DNA of 64,000 nucleotides from Streptomyces chrestomyceticus JCM 4735 (lineage in GTDB: Bacteria; Actinomycetota; Actinomycetes; Streptomycetales; Streptomycetaceae): positions 6,324,001 through 6,388,000 of the forward strand of contig NZ_BHZC01000001.1 of the NCBI RefSeq assembly GCF_003865135.1, given 5' to 3'. The position numbers were made by a program, and so were the translations under genes. This document shows, piece by piece, positions 47,814 through 56,519 of this stretch. The notes beneath the pieces were generated by a model, which had not been told where the DNA came from, did no database searches, and worked only from the letters and a program-made list of their open reading frames with translations. Position 1 is the first letter of the stretch, and every line of letters begins with the position of its first letter.

Positions 47814-50075
47814 TCAGGCGAGGGTCTCGTCCGACGTGGTGATCCCGGCCAGCTCGGGCCGGGCGAACGGTGCCTGCCAGTTGCCCGTGCCGTGGTAGAC
47901 GTACGTGCCGTTGTCCGGGCCGGAGACGAGGAGGTCGGCGCGGCCGTCGGCGTTGGAGTCGCCGATGCCGATCAGTTGGCGGTAGCCGCCCCAGCCGGCG
48001 CCGATCTGCACGCGTCCGTCGAAGGTGCCGTCGCCCTTGCCGAGGTAGAGCCAGAGGACGCCGGAACGGTCGCGAGCCACCACGTCACCGGCGGAAGCAC
48101 CCGCCACATCACCGACGGCGGTGATGTTGTCGTAGCTGCCCCAGCCGCCGCCGATCTTCTTGCGCGGCGCGAACGGTGCCCGCCAGTTGCCGGTGCCCTG
48201 ATACAGCCACAGCACGCCGGACCGGTCGCGGGCCAGCAGGTCGCCGCGGCCGTCACCGTTCAGGTCGCTGCCGCCGGTGATCGCATCGTACGCGTTCCAT
48301 CCGGCGCCGACCTTCAGCGGCTTGTCGAAGCTCCCGTCACCCTTGCCGAGGTAGAGCCACAGCACGCCCGCCGAGTCCCGCGCCACCACGTCACCGTGGG
48401 AGGCACCGGCCACGTCGCCGACGGCGACAACCTGGTCGTAGATGTTCCAGCCCCCGCCGACCACGATGCGGCGCTTGTGAGAGTGCGGGTTCAGAGGATC
48501 GTGGGCGGTGTCTTCGAGCGACAGTTTGCCCGCCCGGTCGCGCACGATCACGTCCGGCGAACCGTTGTCGGTGTAGTCGTGCGCGGCGGGCTTGCGCTCG
48601 ACCGTGAAGGAGCCCTTCTGGTGGAGGGCGGGACCGATGCCGTTACGGGGTGCGGCGGTCAGTTCCCAGGTGTAGGCGCCGTTGGGCGCTGCCTCGTCCC
48701 GGCCGCGCACGTTGACCAGGCCGTCCCAGTTCAGGTCGACCCAACCGTCCCAGTTCTCGCCTCCCTGGTCCGGGACCAGGTGGTACTCGGCCCGCTTGCC
48801 CGAGGCGTTGTGGCGCAGGGTGATGGTCATGCTGACGTTGCGCCGGGACAGATGCCAGCGCGGGTGCCACCGGCGCTGGTCCAACCGTGCCGTGTTCGAT
48901 ACGTCGGAGCCGAGCAGGGTGACCTTGGTGGGCTGCCCGGTGCCCGCGACCAGTTCCACGGTCGGCGCCCCGCCACCGGCCTTCGCGGAGACCCGGTAGA
49001 GCCCTTCGCCCTGGGCGACGGTGCCGCCCATCACCAGCAGATCGCCGTCCGGAGTAGGTGCGGAGGACGTGGCATGGTCCATCACCTTGCGGGCGGTGCC
49101 ACCGCCGGCCGGGACGGCCCGGATGGCCAGTTCATCCGGCGAGGATCCTTCTCGGACCCTGCCTCGGTTCCCGTACATCACCCAGTCGCCGACCAGGCCC
49201 ATGGTCGGCATGTAGGAGCCGGGCAGGCGTGTGCTCCACGCCTTAGGGTTGTCGGCGCGCGTCTCGGTGACGCTCAGGTAGATCTTCTCGTCGCCGTAGT
49301 TCACCGACCCGATCGAGGCCATGTGCGTAGCCGACAGGGCCGCGTTGGACGAGAGATGGCTCACCATGCCGCGGGTGGGAACAACCTTGGCCGCGGCCAG
49401 GTCGACCACCTCGTACCCGTGAAGCCCCGTGCCGCTGACGCCTCTGGCGTATCGCAGCAGGGCTTTGCCCGGAGCCCCCGCCTCCATTTCGAACTCGGTT
49501 CCGTCGGTGGGCAGGCCCGTGACGGTCCGGTCGGTCAGCGTCCCGCCGCCCTGAAGCCCGAGGACGTGCACCTCTTCGCCGAGGGCGGCCTTCTTGGTGG
49601 CGACCACCCAGCCCTCGACGGTGCCGGCGTACCGGTACCCGTACTTCGTCAGGTCGATGAGTGTGGTGGCCCCGGTGGCCATGTCCCGCAGGGTGATCTT
49701 GCTGAACGTCTGGATGTACGGGGTGTTCCCGAGCGCCACGACGTCGGACACGGCGCCGTGTCCCGTGGTGTGGGTGTACTGCCAGTCGTCCTGGGCCACC
49801 TTGGTCGTACGGCCCTGGTAGTCCGTCCACACCACGTTGTTCTGCGGGTCCACGGACAGGAACCCGGTACGGCCCGCACTGACGATCTCGGACCCCGGCG
49901 CGATCTTCAGCGCCACATCCTGCACGTAGTCCCACGTGGGAGGCTCCACGGGCGCGGCCACAGCGGGAGACACGAGCGCCCCGCCGCTCACCGCGAGCCC
50001 GAGCGCGACGGCCCCGCCCAGAAGGCGCCGGGACAACCGGGACCGTCTCGGCTCCGGCGCGGTGGAACGTTTCAC
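47814..50075 (-). CDS. Secreted FG-GAP/VCBS beta-propeller protein, copy 2
   Basis: 753 residues from GTG 50075, with CTGGAGGG upstream. Signal peptide LLGGAVALGLAVSGG with cleavage near PAVAAPV. Same layout as the copy at 44632: propeller-like first part (KITLRDMATGATTLIDLTKY), a linker with HDYTDNGSPDVIVRDRAGK, then FG-GAP repeats (GDVAGASHGDVVARDSAGVL, GGSDLNGDGRGDLLARDRSG, GIGDSNADGRADLLVSGPD). The two copies differ throughout the first half but are very alike in the repeats. Extracellular role, ligand unknown. Confidence 0.85.
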   Translation of the reverse strand: MKRSTAPEPRRSRLSRRLLGGAVALGLAVSGGALVSPAVAAPVEPPTWDYVQDVALKIAPGSEIVSAGRTGFLSVDPQNNVVWTDYQGRTTKVAQDDWQYTHTTGHGAVSDVVALGNTPYIQTFSKITLRDMATGATTLIDLTKYGYRYAGTVEGWVVATKKAALGEEVHVLGLQGGGTLTDRTVTGLPTDGTEFEMEAGAPGKALLRYARGVSGTGLHGYEVVDLAAAKVVPTRGMVSHLSSNAALSATHMASIGSVNYGDEKIYLSVTETRADNPKAWSTRLPGSYMPTMGLVGDWVMYGNRGRVREGSSPDELAIRAVPAGGGTARKVMDHATSSAPTPDGDLLVMGGTVAQGEGLYRVSAKAGGGAPTVELVAGTGQPTKVTLLGSDVSNTARLDQRRWHPRWHLSRRNVSMTITLRHNASGKRAEYHLVPDQGGENWDGWVDLNWDGLVNVRGRDEAAPNGAYTWELTAAPRNGIGPALHQKGSFTVERKPAAHDYTDNGSPDVIVRDRAGKLSLEDTAHDPLNPHSHKRRIVVGGGWNIYDQVVAVGDVAGASHGDVVARDSAGVLWLYLGKGDGSFDKPLKVGAGWNAYDAITGGSDLNGDGRGDLLARDRSGVLWLYQGTGNWRAPFAPRKKIGGGWGSYDNITAVGDVAGASAGDVVARDRSGVLWLYLGKGDGTFDGRVQIGAGWGGYRQLIGIGDSNADGRADLLVSGPDNGTYVYHGTGNWQAPFARPELAGITTSDETLA

Positions 50076-50117
50076 ATGCCCTCCAGGCAAGTCGCGGCGT
50101 GAGCGCCGCGGTGGGTG

Positions 50118-50204
50118 ACGGAGGGCAGGAAGAGGCCATGCCTCTCCCGACCGACTAAAAGTACGAGCCCCCCAAGATGAGGCAAATCCTAACAACAGGG
50201 AGGG
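50118..50204. repeat. Intergenic direct repeat, copy 2
   Basis: Matches 46909-46995 with six differences. It borders FG-GAP copy 2 on one side and the broken partner gene on the other, marking a segmental duplication. Confidence 0.85.
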
Positions 50205-50249
50205 GGCGCCGGGCACTTGCGGGGCGCAGGGGCACGCGCCGCGCGCGGA

Positions 50250-50400
50250 CCGCCTTGTCGCTCCCCGGTGAGACGACACTTCGGCAGATCGGTACGGCGA
50301 CCACGGCCTTGGCCAGTGGCCACGATGACGACCACGAGGTCCCGGCCCCCGTAGCCGCCCATTACCTTGCGGCCAGGTGTTCCGGCGCCGAGATCAAAAA
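50250..50400 (+). pseudogene. Remnant of a second copy of the 47101 gene
   Basis: Translated in frame, this stretch reads ALSLPGETTLRQIGTATTAL then ASGHDDDHEVPAPVAAHYLA, which lines up with VLSGEMSLRQVGTAMAVLTS and GHEDDHEAPAHAAG of the intact protein encoded at 47101. Only about 45 residues of the middle remain; start and C-terminus are gone and the frame leads into unrelated sequence after ~50385. Confidence 0.7.
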
Positions 50401-50406
50401 CTCTCC

Positions 50407-51071
50407 ATGGCGGAGGTCCGCGCCGAAGCTTTGGAATCTTTCATACTGCTCTTGCGATATCGTCTCACCCTTACACAAAAGGACCTGAAGAAGGATGCGG
50501 AAAGCGAGATCCGGCGTGCAGAGGCGTACGCATTGATATCGGCGAAGTTGCGGGAGGAGGGGGTGCGAAAGGAGGTCTCAGCCGCCGGATCCGAAATGAT
50601 TCGGTGGTGGACGGACAGGGCGGCTCGGGGACGTCCATGCCGCCCGTGACGCCTTCCGAACGCATCTCTCCCGCATCACATCGGTGTACGCCCTGCTGCG
50701 GCAGGTGCCCCTTCCGGCGGACGGCGAGCCGGGCTGGACCCCGGTGATGCGCCAACGCCTGGCAGGCGAACGGGAACGCTGCTGGCAGCAGCTCGACGAG
50801 CCCACCCGGTGGCTGATCAACAACGTCGCGGCGTACGCGGAAAGCTGGGGCTCACCTCGTCGAATTCGCCGTCCAGTACGCCGGCAACGCCCGCATGGTG
50901 GTGCTCTCCGAGCGGGAGGAGGCCAGGAAAACGGAGGCCCTGACAGCGCTGACACTGCCGGTGCAGCGCCATTTCTTCGGCTGGTTCTGGCCCAGAGGGC
51001 GGCATTTCATCGCCGACCGCCAATCCTTCGCGCAGACGATCGCCCTTATCAACACCGAATCCACCGTCTGA
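50407..51071 (+). pseudogene. Frameshifted gene of unknown function
   Basis: Three consecutive pieces in three frames join into one plausible ~220-residue protein. Piece 1 from ATG 50407 (MAEVRAEALESFILLLRYRL ... SEMIRWWTDRAAR). Piece 2 about 50620-50850 (DVHAARDAFRTHLSRITSVY; PTRWLINNVAAYAESWG). Piece 3 from 50850 to TGA 51071 (AHLVEFAVQYAGNARMVVLS; HFFGWFWPRGRHFIADRQSF). Each change moves the frame by one base in the same direction. Helical, with no recognised domain. The start region is lower in GC than the rest. Separate small genes are possible but less natural. Confidence 0.55.
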
Positions 51072-51450
51072 GCTTGCAACGGCACGTCTGCGGTGACAGT
51101 TCAGGCCAGCGTGGAGACCACGGCCAGGGCCTCACCGGACGCATTCTGTTTCGCGATTGCGTTCACGTCGCCCGTTGCCGCGGTGAAGTGGTAGAGCCGA
51201 CCGGCCTCCCCGGGACGCCGCGCGCCAGGCTTGGGTGGATGACAGCGGCCCATCGTCCCAGGTTTCCACCCAGCCATGCTGGCGGGTCCGGGTGAAAAGG
51301 GCATCGGGGCCCGTCACTGCACCACTGTCATTCAGGACTCCAAGCTGCACGTGCTGTTCGGCGGCGGAATCCGGCTGCGGCTGCCGCTGGCCGGCGCCCA
51401 CCACGACGACTTCGCGGAGCGTTTCTGGCGCCCGCCTGTCCAAGTCGCTT
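51072..51450. other. Gene-poor remnant region
   Basis: 379 bp hold no gene I can support. A plus-strand frame ending at 51482 (SKLHVLFGGGIRLRLPLAGA, then HHDDFAERFWRPP) has G/C-rich third positions, and a minus-strand frame ending at 51101 (YHFTAATGDVNAIAKQNASG) also looks protein-like; both lack a start with a ribosome site. They are probably pieces of decayed genes beside the toxin locus. Confidence 0.4.
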
Positions 51451-51915
51451 TTATGCGGAAATTAGTTCCCGAAGCTCACTGATGGTCTTGTTACTGAGTA
51501 TTTCAGGGTGGCGATCTGCGAGGTGTTGGATCCCCTGGCGTACGAAATCGTGCACTGCATCGAAATACTCACTGCGGAGACAGCTTGCCGTACCCGCATG
51601 AAGGTCGGTGAAAACGGCATTGTCCCCTTGCTGTGTAATATAGATCACGCGCGCGTTTTCGGTGAAGTCGATCTCGCCGGCCCCCTTGTGGTCGAGGCCT
51701 TTCAGCGAGTAGGCGACCGTGAACATGATGTCGATCAACGGAACGCGCGCAGCAGAAAGGAACTCCACTCCGTCTACCCTGAGGTTCACTGGATACACGA
51801 AGAAACCATACCGGAGATTCATGGAGCTTTCAGTAGTGAGGTCAATCGTGCCGGGACGCGCGGCTGGACCGGGGAAGTCGGACTGTTCGTCTGGCGAGAA
51901 AGTCAACAGGATCAT
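51451..51915 (-). CDS. Candidate immunity protein for the polymorphic toxin
   Basis: 154 residues from ATG 51915, with CGAGGAAAACGC just before it. It starts MILLTFSPDEQSDFPGPAAR and ends LSNKTISELRELISA. No signal or membrane segment, so cytoplasmic. No family recognised. Three features suggest immunity: position directly downstream of a HINT-toxin gene on the same strand, small size, and a clearly lower GC content shared with the 3' end of the toxin gene. A 19-bp hairpin separates it from the toxin stop, so it may be transcribed on its own. Confidence 0.65.
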   Translation of the reverse strand: MILLTFSPDEQSDFPGPAARPGTIDLTTESSMNLRYGFFVYPVNLRVDGVEFLSAARVPLIDIMFTVAYSLKGLDHKGAGEIDFTENARVIYITQQGDNAVFTDLHAGTASCLRSEYFDAVHDFVRQGIQHLADRHPEILSNKTISELRELISA

Positions 51916-51960
51916 GCGTTTTCCTCGTATTCCTTGACTGCTGCGGAGGCGAGAGATGAT

Positions 51961-52012
51961 GGCGGGGGTGATCCGCGAGCGGGGGCATCCCCACTCGCGG
52001 ATCACCCCCGCC
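51961..52012 (-). terminator. Strong hairpin between toxin and immunity genes
   Basis: A perfect 19-bp stem (51961-51979 with 51994-52012) around a loop that can itself form GGGG/CCCC. It begins 8 bp after the toxin stop and ends 45 bp before the immunity start. It could end toxin transcription and leave the immunity gene to its own promoter, or reduce read-through. Confidence 0.7.
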
Positions 52013-52020
52013 TGCCGAGA

Positions 52021-55000
52021 CTATATGGGATGGGCGGTCTTCAGGGTTCCGTCATCGAGGATGATCACGCGAATTGCGGTTGCTTCGCGACCGCCTTCCG
52101 CCGTTGAGAGGCGGCCGATCCGCTTATGGAAGTCATACTCGTACACCGTGCCTTCCCTCCCCATGGTGTTGGGGGAGGCCCTGCCGTTGTCGATAACCTC
52201 CTGCAGGCGCTTCTTCAGCTCTTCACCCTTGACGAACTTCCCAGAGAATACACCCTTGTTGAGCGGGTCCTTCAAGTATTCCACTGCGCCTTCGCGGTGT
52301 GTTTCCTGTACGTGCTTCCAGCCGTCCCAGTCAGGTCGCGACCATTTGACAGTCGGGCGAACCCCGGGATCACAGCCGCTGTTGTGAACGAGAACCGGAG
52401 TCCCGCCCGCCATCACGTAGTAGGTGTGGATGCCCGCGATGGAGAGGTTGTAGACCCTACGGACCTCGGTCCGGGCGCGGGTGCCGACGACCTCGGGCAG
52501 GTCACCGTCGGAGGTGCGGAGTTGGTCACCCGTCTTGAGGTCCTTGGCGTCCACCCACTGGCTGCGGTTGGCGGCCCAGAACGGGTGGCCGTCGGTGGCC
52601 ATGAGTGTTCCGGTGGCGTTTCCGGCTGCACCATCGGTGTCGATGGTGACTTCTACCAGGTGCTTCTGTCCCTCGCCGACGATGACGGCGGTGACAGCGC
52701 GCGACTCTGTCCGGCCGGTTGTCGGATCGGTAGCAAGAACCTGCTGACCGACTCGCACGTCCCGGATAGCCTTACGTGAACCGTCGGCCATCAGCACCGG
52801 AGTTTTTGGAGTGAAGCTATTTTTTTCCTTCTCTGAGAAACAGGGGTTTTTACGAAGCTTGTCGATGATCTCCTTGCTTTTGCGGATCAGCTTCTTCGCC
52901 TTGTCGGACTCCTCGATGAACTTGCCGATGCCCGTGACAGTCCGGTAGATGGCCTTGGTGATCGCCGGGGCTTCCTTGATGGCCTGGAAGGCCTTGCCCC
53001 AAGGGAGCGCGCCGATGAGAGTCCAGACGCAAGCCTCGATGTCCCCCTTGGTGAAACACGCCTTGACGTCGTCAAGGCCAAGAAGGGAGACCAGGATTTC
53101 GGCGCCGTGTTCCTTGAGGAAGCCGAGGAATCCCTTGTCGTCGAGTTCGAGAGCTGCCTTGTACTCTTCAGGCGTGATGCCGGCGGCCTTGAGAGCTGCC
53201 TCCTGGCCCGCAGTGAGTTCCTCGGAGTCGCCCTTGCCGCTCTCCTCCTTCAGCGATTCCTCGCGCCGCTTCCGCTCCTGCTCACGCTCGTAAGCCTCCG
53301 CCTTTTCGGCGGATTCCTTCGCCTCCTGGGCGTACTGGTTGGCCTTCTTCGCGGTTTCCTCTGCCGACTTGGCGTGCTGTTCGGCGGAGTCGGCGAGCTT
53401 GCTTGCGGCGGCTGCGTCGTTCTCGGCCTGGGTGGCGGCGCTCTGGGCGACCGCGGCCTCGTGTTCGGCCTTGGAAGCGGCGGCGGCAGCGGCGTTGGCG
53501 TGCTGCGTGGCCTCGGCGGCGGCGCCGCGGGCGCGGGATGCTTCGGCCTCGGCCGCGTTGGCTGCGTCGCGGGCTGCCTTGGCGTCGGCGTAGGCCTGGT
53601 TGGCGGCCTGGCGGGCGGCCTGCGCGTCGGCCTGGGCCTGGGCGTCGGCCTTGTTGGCGCTGGCTGCCGCGGCACGGGCCTTGGCGCCGTCGTCGGCCGC
53701 CTGGGCAGCGGACTTCATGGCGTTGGCGGACGAACGTGCGGCGTTCGCCGCGGAGTTCGCGGCGTCGGCGGCGGCCTTGAAGGCGGGCGCCACCTGGGCG
53801 TTGGCCCGCTTGGCGGCGTCCTCGGCGGCCTTGGCGGCCTTGAGCGCCTCGGTGGCCTTGGCCTCGGCGGATTCGACCTGTTCCTGGCCGGTCTCCAGGG
53901 CGGCCTTGGCGACCTGCGTGGCGAAGTCCGCGTCGACGTCCGAGCCGGTGAAGGGCGCGGTCATTTCGATGGCGGTGTTGGCCGGGTCGGCGATGCCGGC
54001 CGCCGTGCCGCGGGCGGCCACCGATGCCTGGACCGCGGTGGTGGCCTGGAGTCGGGCCATCGCGGCTTCGCGGACCGCGCCTTCGGCTTCTTCCTTGGTG
54101 CGGTTGGCCGCGTTGAGGGCGTTCTTGGCCTCCCGCATGGCCAGGTCCGCCAGGCGGGCGGATTCGTGGGCGGCGATGCCCGCGCGGGCCTCTTGGGCGG
54201 TGGCCTCGGCGGCCTGGGCGTTGGCGCGCTGCGCCGCGGCGTGCGTGGCGGCTGCCTCGGATTCGGCTTTGTTCGCTGCGGCATTGGCGGCAGCGGCAGC
54301 GGCTTCGGCCTTGTTGGCTGCGGCGTCGGCCTTGGCGGCGTGCGCGGTGGCCTCGGCCGCAGCGGCGCGGGCCCGGGCGGCGTGCCCGGCGGCTTCGGTA
54401 GCGGCGGCGCGGGAGCGTACGGCCGCACCGCTGGCGCCGTCGGCGGCGCTGCGTGCCTGACCGGCCGCCGCTCCGGCGGCGTTGGCGTCCTGACGGGCGC
54501 CGTCCGCTGCAGCCCGGGCTTCGGCAGCGTTGAGGGTGCCGCGGCCGGAGGCGGCGATCGCCTCGGTGGCCTTGGCCTTGGCCTCCGCGGCCCGGTGGTT
54601 CTGTTCGGCCTGGAAGGCCTTGTCCCGGGCCTCGTGAGCCGCCCGCTCGTCGCCGCGGGCCCGCTCGTCGGCCTTGGCCGCGATGCCTTCCTTCTCCTCG
54701 GCACTCGCGCGCGCCGAGGCGGCGGTGGCGGCGGCCGACTGGGCCTGGGCCCTCAGGGCGGAGGCGGTACGGGCCTCGGCCTCCGCGCGAGCCCGTGCCG
54801 CAGCCGCGGCGTCGCGTTCGCGCTCGGCACGGGCGCGGGCCTCGGCGGCCAGTTTGCGCTCGCGTTCGGCGATCTGGCGCTGCTCGGCGGCGATCTTCGC
54901 CTGCCGCTCGGCTTCGAGGCGGGCCGCACGGGTCTTCTTGGCGTGCTCCCACGCCTCCGCTTCAGCCTTCTCCGCCTCGATACGAGCGGTCTTGGCCCGG

Positions 55001-56394
55001 GCCGCCGCGTCGGCCGCGATCTTGGCCTGCTTCTCGGCGGCCGCGGCCATCGTGGCCGCCGCCTTGGCGTGCTGCTCGGCGTTGGCGCGCCACTGCTTGG
55101 CCTGCTGCTCGTGCGCCTCGGCCGCGTTCTTGGAGTTGAGCGCCGCGGCGTCGGCGGCCGTGGCGTCCACGGCGTGCTGGGCGGTCTCACTCGCCTTGAC
55201 CGCCGCGTCCGCGGCGGCCGCGAGGCCGGAGGCGACCTCGGACCACTCCGTGCCGTGAGTCAGTCCGGTCTCCACCAGGATGTCGGCCTGGACCTTGGCC
55301 TGGGCGGCCGCTTGACGGGCTTCCTTGGCCGCCTGGGTCGCGTACTTCACCTGGCGGGCGGCCTCGGCCTTGACCTCGTCGTAGGAGGACAGGGTCTTGC
55401 CGGCCCGGTCGGCCGAGAGCATCTGGTCGGCCTCGCGTGCGGCCCTGGCGGCCGACGTCATGGCGTTGGACGCGTCCTTGAGGGCCTTGACGGCATCCCC
55501 GTGGAAGCCGATCAGCGCGGTACGGGCCTTGGCGGCGCGAGCCGTCTTGATCGCCAGTTCCGCCAGCTTGTCGGCGGCTTCCTGCTCCTCTTTCAGGGCC
55601 TTTTCGTGGGCTGCCTGGTCATCGGCGTCCTGCTGCGCGGCGACCTGGTAGCCCTTTTCCAGGAACTCCGTGATGGCCGCGTCGGTGCCGGTGGCGAGTG
55701 CGGCCTTGGCCGCCGCCTGCACATGGGTGCCGCCGACCGTGGCGAGCATCTCCACTCGCCTGCGAAGTTCGGCCGCGCGCTCCTTGGCGGTCTTCTCGTC
55801 CTTCGCGTCCCGGTCCCGTGCGATCTGCGCACCGTATTCCAGGAAGGCCTCGCGGTCCTGTGCCGTGGCTTTGGGGCCCAGGACACGTTCGACCTCGGTG
55901 TTGAAGTGCGGCCCGCCGGTGCCGCGCATCGCCTCGATCTTCTGGCGGTACTCGGCGTCGTGGTCGGTCTTCTTGTCCTTGGCGCGCTTTCGGGCCTCGG
56001 CCTCGCCGTGCTCCAGGAATTCCCGGATGGCGTTCGGGTCGTCGCTCTCCAGGGCCTTTTTGGCGGCTTCCTTGACTTCCTCCTCCGGGTCCCAGTCCGC
56101 GAAGTCCTGGACCAGTTGGCGGTCGCGTTCCGCGCTGAGCCGTGCGAGCCGGGATTCGGCCGGCGCCTTCGTCGTGGCCCCGGGCTTCGGCAGCGACGCG
56201 GTAGCCGCGTCGAGTGTCGCCATCGCCTGGGCGAACGACGATGCCCGGGCGGGTTTGGCGGGAACGGCGGCGACGGCTTCGGTCGCCGTGGTGCCGAGCA
56301 CCGCCATGGCCACGACCGCGGAAACGGCCTTGGACATGGTTCCGGTCACGGCGGTGCGTGGCCGTCCGGCTCTGAGCCGGAATCTACCTGTCAA
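52021..56394 (-). CDS. ALF-repeat / coiled-coil / HINT polymorphic toxin
   Basis: 1457 residues from TTG 56394, 8 bases after AAGGGGGG. Signal peptide (SKAVSAVVAMAVLGTTATEA) with cleavage near VAAVPA. Residues ~90-255: three ALF repeats, e.g. AAKKALESDDPNAIREFLEH. Residues ~255-1080: a very long Ala/Lys/Glu/Arg-rich helical or coiled-coil rod. Residues ~1095-1190: pretoxin region (DDVKACFTKGDIEACVWTLI). Residues ~1195-1338: HINT domain (SFTPKTPVLMADGSRKAIRD; ATDGHPFWA; ending TPVLVHN). Its first residue appears to be Ser rather than Cys. Residues ~1340-1457: toxin tip. HINT domains release such tips by self-cleavage. The tip (WKHVQETHREG; AIRVIILDDGTLKTAHPI) resembles small BECR-type RNases in general pattern only. 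Confidence 0.85.
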   Translation of the reverse strand: MTGRFRLRAGRPRTAVTGTMSKAVSAVVAMAVLGTTATEAVAAVPAKPARASSFAQAMATLDAATASLPKPGATTKAPAESRLARLSAERDRQLVQDFADWDPEEEVKEAAKKALESDDPNAIREFLEHGEAEARKRAKDKKTDHDAEYRQKIEAMRGTGGPHFNTEVERVLGPKATAQDREAFLEYGAQIARDRDAKDEKTAKERAAELRRRVEMLATVGGTHVQAAAKAALATGTDAAITEFLEKGYQVAAQQDADDQAAHEKALKEEQEAADKLAELAIKTARAAKARTALIGFHGDAVKALKDASNAMTSAARAAREADQMLSADRAGKTLSSYDEVKAEAARQVKYATQAAKEARQAAAQAKVQADILVETGLTHGTEWSEVASGLAAAADAAVKASETAQHAVDATAADAAALNSKNAAEAHEQQAKQWRANAEQHAKAAATMAAAAEKQAKIAADAAARAKTARIEAEKAEAEAWEHAKKTRAARLEAERQAKIAAEQRQIAERERKLAAEARARAERERDAAAAARARAEAEARTASALRAQAQSAAATAASARASAEEKEGIAAKADERARGDERAAHEARDKAFQAEQNHRAAEAKAKATEAIAASGRGTLNAAEARAAADGARQDANAAGAAAGQARSAADGASGAAVRSRAAATEAAGHAARARAAAAEATAHAAKADAAANKAEAAAAAANAAANKAESEAAATHAAAQRANAQAAEATAQEARAGIAAHESARLADLAMREAKNALNAANRTKEEAEGAVREAAMARLQATTAVQASVAARGTAAGIADPANTAIEMTAPFTGSDVDADFATQVAKAALETGQEQVESAEAKATEALKAAKAAEDAAKRANAQVAPAFKAAADAANSAANAARSSANAMKSAAQAADDGAKARAAAASANKADAQAQADAQAARQAANQAYADAKAARDAANAAEAEASRARGAAAEATQHANAAAAAASKAEHEAAVAQSAATQAENDAAAASKLADSAEQHAKSAEETAKKANQYAQEAKESAEKAEAYEREQERKRREESLKEESGKGDSEELTAGQEAALKAAGITPEEYKAALELDDKGFLGFLKEHGAEILVSLLGLDDVKACFTKGDIEACVWTLIGALPWGKAFQAIKEAPAITKAIYRTVTGIGKFIEESDKAKKLIRKSKEIIDKLRKNPCFSEKEKNSFTPKTPVLMADGSRKAIRDVRVGQQVLATDPTTGRTESRAVTAVIVGEGQKHLVEVTIDTDGAAGNATGTLMATDGHPFWAANRSQWVDAKDLKTGDQLRTSDGDLPEVVGTRARTEVRRVYNLSIAGIHTYYVMAGGTPVLVHNSGCDPGVRPTVKWSRPDWDGWKHVQETHREGAVEYLKDPLNKGVFSGKFVKGEELKKRLQEVIDNGRASPNTMGREGTVYEYDFHKRIGRLSTAEGGREATAIRVIILDDGTLKTAHPI

Positions 56395-56433
56395 GGGAAG
56401 AACCCCCCTTAGTTAATGGACACAGAAATGAGC

Positions 56434-56474
56434 CCTGCCCTGCTCGGTAGCGTTCGGCGTCCGAGCAGGGCAGG
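56434..56474 (-). terminator. Hairpin before the toxin gene
   Basis: A perfect 14-bp stem (56434-56447 with 56461-56474) with a 13-base loop lies between the ALF gene stop (56520) and the toxin start. On the minus strand it is followed by GGGCTCATTTCTG. It would limit read-through from upstream genes into the toxin gene. Confidence 0.65.
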
Positions 56475-56519
56475 TACGGGAAAGTCGAAAAGGGTGACAT
56501 GAAAGAGGAGAGCCGAAGG

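Noticed and set aside
50076-52020. Insertion sequence causing the decay at 50-52 kb
   Set aside because: No transposase fragment, terminal inverted repeats or target duplication were found.
53107-56412. A 1101-residue open frame on the plus strand across the toxin gene
   Set aside because: It mirrors the Ala-rich toxin gene, is Gly/Leu/Arg-rich low-complexity sequence without domains, and lacks a ribosome site; the minus frame has a signal peptide, ALF repeats and HINT.
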